Source: Raphanus sativus
Lineage: Eukaryota; Streptophyta; Magnoliopsida; Brassicales; Brassicaceae
Direction: 5' to 3'
Assembly (NCBI RefSeq): GCF_000801105.2
Contig: NC_079512.1
Location: 29,157,848 to 29,221,847, forward strand
DNA length: 64,000 nt
Shown: positions 59,665-64,000 of the stretch, piece after piece
Position numbering within the stretch: position 1 is the first letter of the stretch
How the letters are laid out: each line of letters starts with the position of its first letter
Program-made: the position numbers and the translations under genes
The notes under the pieces: generated by a model
Database searches by the model: none
Seen by the model: the letters and a program-made list of their open reading frames with translations, nothing else
Told to the model about the DNA's origin: nothing

Positions 59665-61408
59665 TCACTTTGGGACCAATAAATCAACAGCTAAGTAATA
59701 GCTTCCGACGATAACGGTCGATGCAACAGAGCTTCTTGCCATCCTTACCCCAATTCCTCGGAACAGGAGGTTTCTGTCTGTAGGATGGATTCCTGTCCAT
59801 CTCTCTAATCTCTTTCCTGGTTTATTCCATTTCAGAAACTTCCTCTCTTTCGCTGTATACTGTCAAAAGGGATTAGAAGCAAACATAAAGAAAATGAGAT
59901 ACAGAGCATTTGCAAGATAATGTTAAAACGCTATGGATGGATCGTCTTATGTATGTATACCTTTGGCAGTATTACACACTGTGCACGTGTTCTTGCTGTG
60001 TCAAAGCTGTGAGATGCAGCAGCTGCAACGGCACCAGAAAACCCAGCGGCAATGCTAATAGCTACCGGAGATAAAGGTCCAACGTCTTCTTCAGAACTGA
60101 AGTTCCAATAAGTTTAGCAAAATCATTAAAACCCATCGCTACACTTTTTGATCAAAGTGGAACAAAGAGTTTTTTAGTACCTGGGAAGAGGATTCATGCC
60201 GACAGCTTTCCAACCAATCATTGCCTCGTGAAAAAACTGCCATGTCCCGAAGAACACTCCTCCGTAAAGACAATCTCTAACAAGACCCGAACGTAGATTC
60301 CTCCATAACGCTCTCCATCCTTCGAGTGATGCAACATCGAGGGGTCTCTTAACATCCATGGCTGATGGTGGATTCCCTGTTCCAGTCATCATCCATGGGT
60401 ACTCTCGCAAAGCGGCTCCCATGTTTGGGTGTTTATGGTTCAAGACGGACAAGAGACTGACGGTTTGCGTCAATGACTTAACATCGAGAGTGTATCTTCT
60501 TAGCAGTTTGTTGATCATTGGTGAAACAACCGGTGCGGTTTCTGCAGCAGCTGCAGCGTTTGGAGCCCGTGAAGCAGCGGTTACTTGTTGTCGGACTTTG
60601 ATTAGCTCAAAGGGAGAAGTCATCACTGTTTCTGCTGCACCTCCCACCATCCCAGCTAGAACAGCTTCGCTGACTTGCACATAGTTATCATGTCGACCAT
60701 CTGGAACGAAAAGAAGTTCAATTAGAAACACTACTCTTTAGATTCTTCAAGAAAACGGTTTCGCTCAATCGAAATTTTGTAATGAAAGGAACCAGCTTCG
60801 AATGTAAGAGGCATGAATGGATTTGAATACTCTTGACCTAATCTATGACCAATGGCAATAAGGTGCAAGTCAACTAATGTTCTTGGGTCAAGTGAGAAGA
60901 GGTAGATGCAAAACCTAATCTTGAATCTCACATACTAGGGCAGAAAGGAGACATGTGTCTGCGTGATACCTTTGTAGAAAGCTGTGAGAATCTCATAGAC
61001 ACCGAACCTTGCACCAACACCTGAGATTCTTCCTAGAGTTAACCATCCAAGACCACTGTACAAACCTGCATGACACAAACAAACAATACCTCAATTTTTT
61101 TTTGCCTGAAGCAGATTGATTGAAATCGAAAAGAGTAGTGTTTTGCGAAACCTGAATAGCCAGAGAAGCGGAAAACTCTGTTGACGACTTGAGATGGGCT
61201 TAGTTTCTTACTGGGTCCTGAACCAACCTGCATTTCAATTGCACCAATCAATCAATCCCTCCAATTGGAAGAAGAAGAAGAAGGAAGGAACCTGGATGAT
61301 GGTTTTGATGGTATCTAGAGGGTAAGCTATAGCAGTTCCTAGCGAGACAGAGGCCGAGGCTGCTATAGCATGAGTCGCGAAATGATGATTCTCAATAAGC
61401 TTTTCCAT
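59665..61408 (-). CDS. Mitochondrial carrier family protein
   Basis: An inner-membrane solute carrier (SLC25 type). Exons on the minus strand: 61408-61292, 61227-61152, 61065-60970, 60700-60181, 60096-59961, 59859-59665, giving 379 aa (At4g15010, about 378 aa by memory). Carrier signatures are degenerate but visible: SVSLGTAIAYPLDTIKTIIQ in repeat 1, GGAAETVMTSPFELIKVRQQ in repeat 2, GAVAAAASHSFDTARTR in repeat 3. There is an unusually long insertion between repeats (about residues 135-205), rich in Ala and charged residues. The transported substrate cannot be read from the sequence. The start at 61408 (MEKLIENHHFATHAIAA) leads directly into repeat 1. It is head-to-head with the hAT-derived gene. 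Confidence 0.92.
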
Positions 61409-62414
61409 TTCAAGGATTCGATTGTTGGTAACAACGCGAGAGAGAGAAAGAGAGAGGTTTATATAGAACAAGGCGTCTTCCAAATGTTCGACGAAATGCC
61501 TCTGTGAAAGCAAAAGAAATGTCTGTTAATTAAAATATTTAAAAATCAAAATTCTGGTGCTTTTTTTTTCAGACAAGAAGACCTTTCTCTTACCTAAGAT
61601 TTAACTGAAGCAAACAAAAACCTCATCCTCAACCCAACATCAACACTGTTCTACTACGTTAGACAAGCGACAAGATCAGAGACAGACAAGGAAGACGAGG
61701 TTCCGTTCCGTTCCAAGTCGAAAAAAGAAGACAGACGATGTCGTTCTCGTTTAACAAAGAAAAAAAGACCCTAAAAGTAAACGACTGCGTTTTGGTAATT
61801 TAGTAGAGAAAAAAAAAACGGAAAACAAACTTTACCGAAAAAAAAGAGTTTGGTAGAATTATAAGAGGACAACTCGTCTCATCATAAACCAGAAAAGCTG
61901 CCAAACCTATTTTTTTCCCTTCTAACCCTAAAAGGGCCGGCCTCAAATTTCCCCAGACATTGCATCTCCTCCTCCGATTCTCTCCGCCGTTCCTCCGGTA
62001 TCGTCTTCTCCGCCTGATTCCACCTTCCTTTTCTCCAGAACCGAATCAATTGTACCGGAATCTCCCCTCTTTCCCCCGAAACCGATTACTCCGTAACCGG
62101 GCCACAACCTGCAAACCAGAAAAAAAAAGGTTCGTTTTTGTTTTTGTTCCCTTCCTTCTTACATCGGTTTATGTCTTAATCGAAATTGTTTAATCTGGCC
62201 TTTGTTGCATGGGGGGTTTTACAATGATTCTTAAATCTATTTGGCTATCGTTTGAGATCGTTGTTACGGTGAAAGCTTTAATCTTTCTTGGTTATCTCGA
62301 TTACAAGCTGGAATCAAACAATTGTCGTTCCTGAGTTTTGTTGTATCTTCATTACCCCATTAACAAAGTCTCTTCCTTTTTTTCTTTCTTCTTCCGAATG
62401 AAACTCAGGTAAAG
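61409..62414. promoter_or_regulatory. Divergent promoter between the carrier and the hAT-derived gene
   Basis: A 1-kb gap between two head-to-head genes. The right part looks like a 5' UTR with an intron: a donor-like aaaaaaaag/gttcg near 62130 and an acceptor-like ctcag just before the ATG at 62415. ccctaaaagggcc at 61926-61938 may be a regulatory site. Confidence 0.45.
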
Positions 62415-64000
62415 ATGGAGCCAGAGCTGGAACCTGTAGCTCTCACACCTCAGAAGCAAGACAATGCGTGGAAGCACTGCGAAATCTACAAGTACGGTGA
62501 CCGGCTCCAGATGAGGTGTCTCTACTGCCGCAAAATGTTCAAAGGCGGCGGTATCACTAGGGTTAAGGAGCATCTCGCCGGTATCAAGGGACAGGGAGTG
62601 ATCTGCGACCAGGTTCCCGAAGATGTCAGGCTCTTCTTGCAGCAGTGCATCGAAGGAACCGTGAGGCGTCAGAGGAAGAGACGGCATGCAAGCTCGGCCG
62701 AGCCTTCGCCCTTGCCTTTGTCTGCGCCTGCTTTGCCTCCTTGTGAAGCTGAGCCGATGATGATGGTGGTTCAGTCTGATGTCAACAACGGGTTTACATC
62801 GCCTCCTGGAAGTAGTGATGTAGTTGAGGGAGTGTCGGGTGGTGGCAGGACGAAGCAGAGGCCTTACAGGAGGAAGAAGACTGCTTTTTTTGAGAATGGT
62901 AGTGGGAGCAACAACAGTGGCTTGATTGGTTCAGACATGGACAATAATCTGGTCCCCGTGGCGATTAGCAGCGTGAAGAACATTCTCCCCGCAGCTTCTA
63001 AAGATAGGGAGAACGCGGTTCATATGGCCGTGGGACGGTTTCTGTTTGGTATGGGAGCTGATTTCGATGCGGTGAGCTCTACTAATCTCCAACCGATGAT
63101 CGATGCCATTGCCTCTGGAGGATACGGTGTGTCTGCACCGACGCAAGGTGATCTTCGAAGCTGGATACTGAAGAGTTGTGTGGAGGAAACGATGCAAGAA
63201 GTTGAAGAGTGCAAAGCGATGTGGAAGAGGACTGGCTGTTCAATCTTAGTCGAGGAGTTGAGCTCTGATCATAAAGGCCTTAGAGTCCTTAACTTTTTGG
63301 TCTACTGTCCTGAAAAGACAGTCTTCCTGAAATCGGTGGACGCGTCTGAGATCTTATCTTGTGCTGATAAGTTGTTTGAGCTGCTTAGGGAAGTGGTTGA
63401 AGAAGTTGGCAATACTCATGTCGTTCAAGTGATTACAAAGTACGAAGATCACTACGCTGCTGCTGGGAAAAGGCTGATGGGCGAGTACGGATCTCTCTAT
63501 TGGGTTCCTTGCGCTGCACATTGCGTAGATAACATGCTGGAGGAGTTCGGGAAGATTGGGTGGATAAGCGAAACTATCGAGCGTGCTCAAGCTGTCACAA
63601 GATTCATTTACAACCGTAGTGATGTTTTGAGTATGATGTGGAAGTTCACTTGTGGCAATGATATCTTGCAGCCGTTGTTTAGCACATCCGCCACTGGTTT
63701 TGCTACGTTGGGTAGAATGGCTGAGCTCAAGTCCAATCTGCAGGCTATGGTTGCTTCACCAGAGTGGAATGAATGTGTGTATTTCAAAGAAGCTATGACT
63801 GCTACAATCGATGATGAATCCTTTTGGAAGGCTGTAGCTATGGTGAACGATTTGGTGGGTCCTCTTTTACGGGTTTTGAGGATAGCTTGTTCTGAGAAGA
63901 GGCCTGGGATGGGGTATGTGTATGCAGCACTGTACCGAGCGAAGGAAGCGATCAAGAGAGATATGGTTAACAAGGAGGATTACATGGTGTACTGGAGGAT
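62415..64000 (+). CDS. BED zinc finger/DUF659 hAT-derived protein, 3' end outside window
   Basis: A domesticated hAT-transposase-like gene (At4g15020 by synteny). 528 codons are open from ATG 62415 to the window edge with no stop. The N-terminal BED-type finger shows DNAWKHCEIYKYGDRLQMRC, LYCRKMFKGGGITRVKEHLAG; the Cys pair and His ligand are present. A basic Ser/Pro linker follows, then the DUF659 region: AVGRFLFGMGADFDAV, SWILKSCVEETMQEV, CSILVEELSSD, and VPCAAHCVDNMLEEFGKI (RNase H-like fold of the transposase). The hAT dimerisation domain should lie beyond 64000. No terminal inverted repeat surrounds it and it is syntenic, which supports domestication; DNA-binding or transcriptional roles are likely but unproven. 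Confidence 0.9.
   Translation, partial: MEPELEPVALTPQKQDNAWKHCEIYKYGDRLQMRCLYCRKMFKGGGITRVKEHLAGIKGQGVICDQVPEDVRLFLQQCIEGTVRRQRKRRHASSAEPSPLPLSAPALPPCEAEPMMMVVQSDVNNGFTSPPGSSDVVEGVSGGGRTKQRPYRRKKTAFFENGSGSNNSGLIGSDMDNNLVPVAISSVKNILPAASKDRENAVHMAVGRFLFGMGADFDAVSSTNLQPMIDAIASGGYGVSAPTQGDLRSWILKSCVEETMQEVEECKAMWKRTGCSILVEELSSDHKGLRVLNFLVYCPEKTVFLKSVDASEILSCADKLFELLREVVEEVGNTHVVQVITKYEDHYAAAGKRLMGEYGSLYWVPCAAHCVDNMLEEFGKIGWISETIERAQAVTRFIYNRSDVLSMMWKFTCGNDILQPLFSTSATGFATLGRMAELKSNLQAMVASPEWNECVYFKEAMTATIDDESFWKAVAMVNDLVGPLLRVLRIACSEKRPGMGYVYAALYRAKEAIKRDMVNKEDYMVYWR

Overview
The window is plant nuclear DNA from the Brassicaceae. It has short AT-rich introns, single-copy genes separated by AT-rich spacers, and a gene order that I recognise from memory as collinear with Arabidopsis thaliana chromosome 4, roughly At4g14790 to At4g15020. 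Several Arabidopsis genes of that interval are absent. That fits a post-polyploidy, fractionated genome such as Brassica or Raphanus, but the species cannot be fixed from the sequence alone.

Region by region. At 1-3.2 kb there is a tandem pair of F-box genes: one is cut by the window edge and the other carries two frameshifts. At 3.2-6.8 kb (-) lies a SUV3-type mitochondrial RNA helicase with 16 exons and a 2-bp frameshift. At 7.2-8.2 kb is the 20S proteasome beta-4 subunit (PBD). At 8.5-9.2 kb is a GPI-anchored lipid-transfer-like protein. After a 3.7-kb gene desert come a DUF1677 protein (12.95 kb), a PPR protein whose DYW domain has decayed (14-16.1 kb, -), OFP11-like (16.7 kb), plastid SECE1 (17.5 kb) and cytosolic cysteine synthase OASA1 (18.4-20.3 kb, -). 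From 20.6 to 24.8 kb is a rearranged tandem duplication of the ferredoxin FdC2 locus: the intact gene is in the right copy, while the left copy lost the gene and took in a foldback Mutator-like element and a Tourist-like MITE. Next are a 3'-truncated PHD/GNAT-type gene (25-26.3 kb, -), a sulfotransferase (27.9-28.9 kb, -) with RNase H-like relics and a SINE, a SurE-like phosphatase (32.3-34.1 kb), a PIF/Harbinger remnant nested in a second SINE (35.3-36.7 kb), copper amine oxidase AO1 (37.1-39.8 kb), an AAACCCTAAA-rich degenerate array (40.2-41.0 kb), KMS1 (43-45.1 kb), a young Ty3/gypsy chromovirus with about 98 % identical LTRs (47.3-52.9 kb), PAT1 (53.5-56.5 kb, -), RPL27 (58.5 kb), a mitochondrial-type carrier (59.7-61.4 kb, -), and the 5' part of a BED/DUF659 hAT-derived gene (62.4 kb to the window end).

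The genes are independent housekeeping or plant-specific loci and not a pathway cluster. Close head-to-head pairs (SUV3/PBD; carrier/hAT-derived gene) probably share promoter space. I rebuilt exon models by following reading frame across GT-AG (two GC-AG) junctions. The totals come within a few residues of the lengths I remember for the Arabidopsis orthologues (322 aa for OASA1, 649 for AO1, 414 for KMS1, 793 for PAT1, 379 for the carrier, 310 for SurE, 204 for PBD), which supports the models.

I did not find a previously undescribed system. What stands out is genome-evolution evidence: a gene-killing indel in a conserved helicase, loss of an RNA-editing domain, a duplicated splice acceptor, and insertions whose empty sites survive in neighbouring paralogous DNA.
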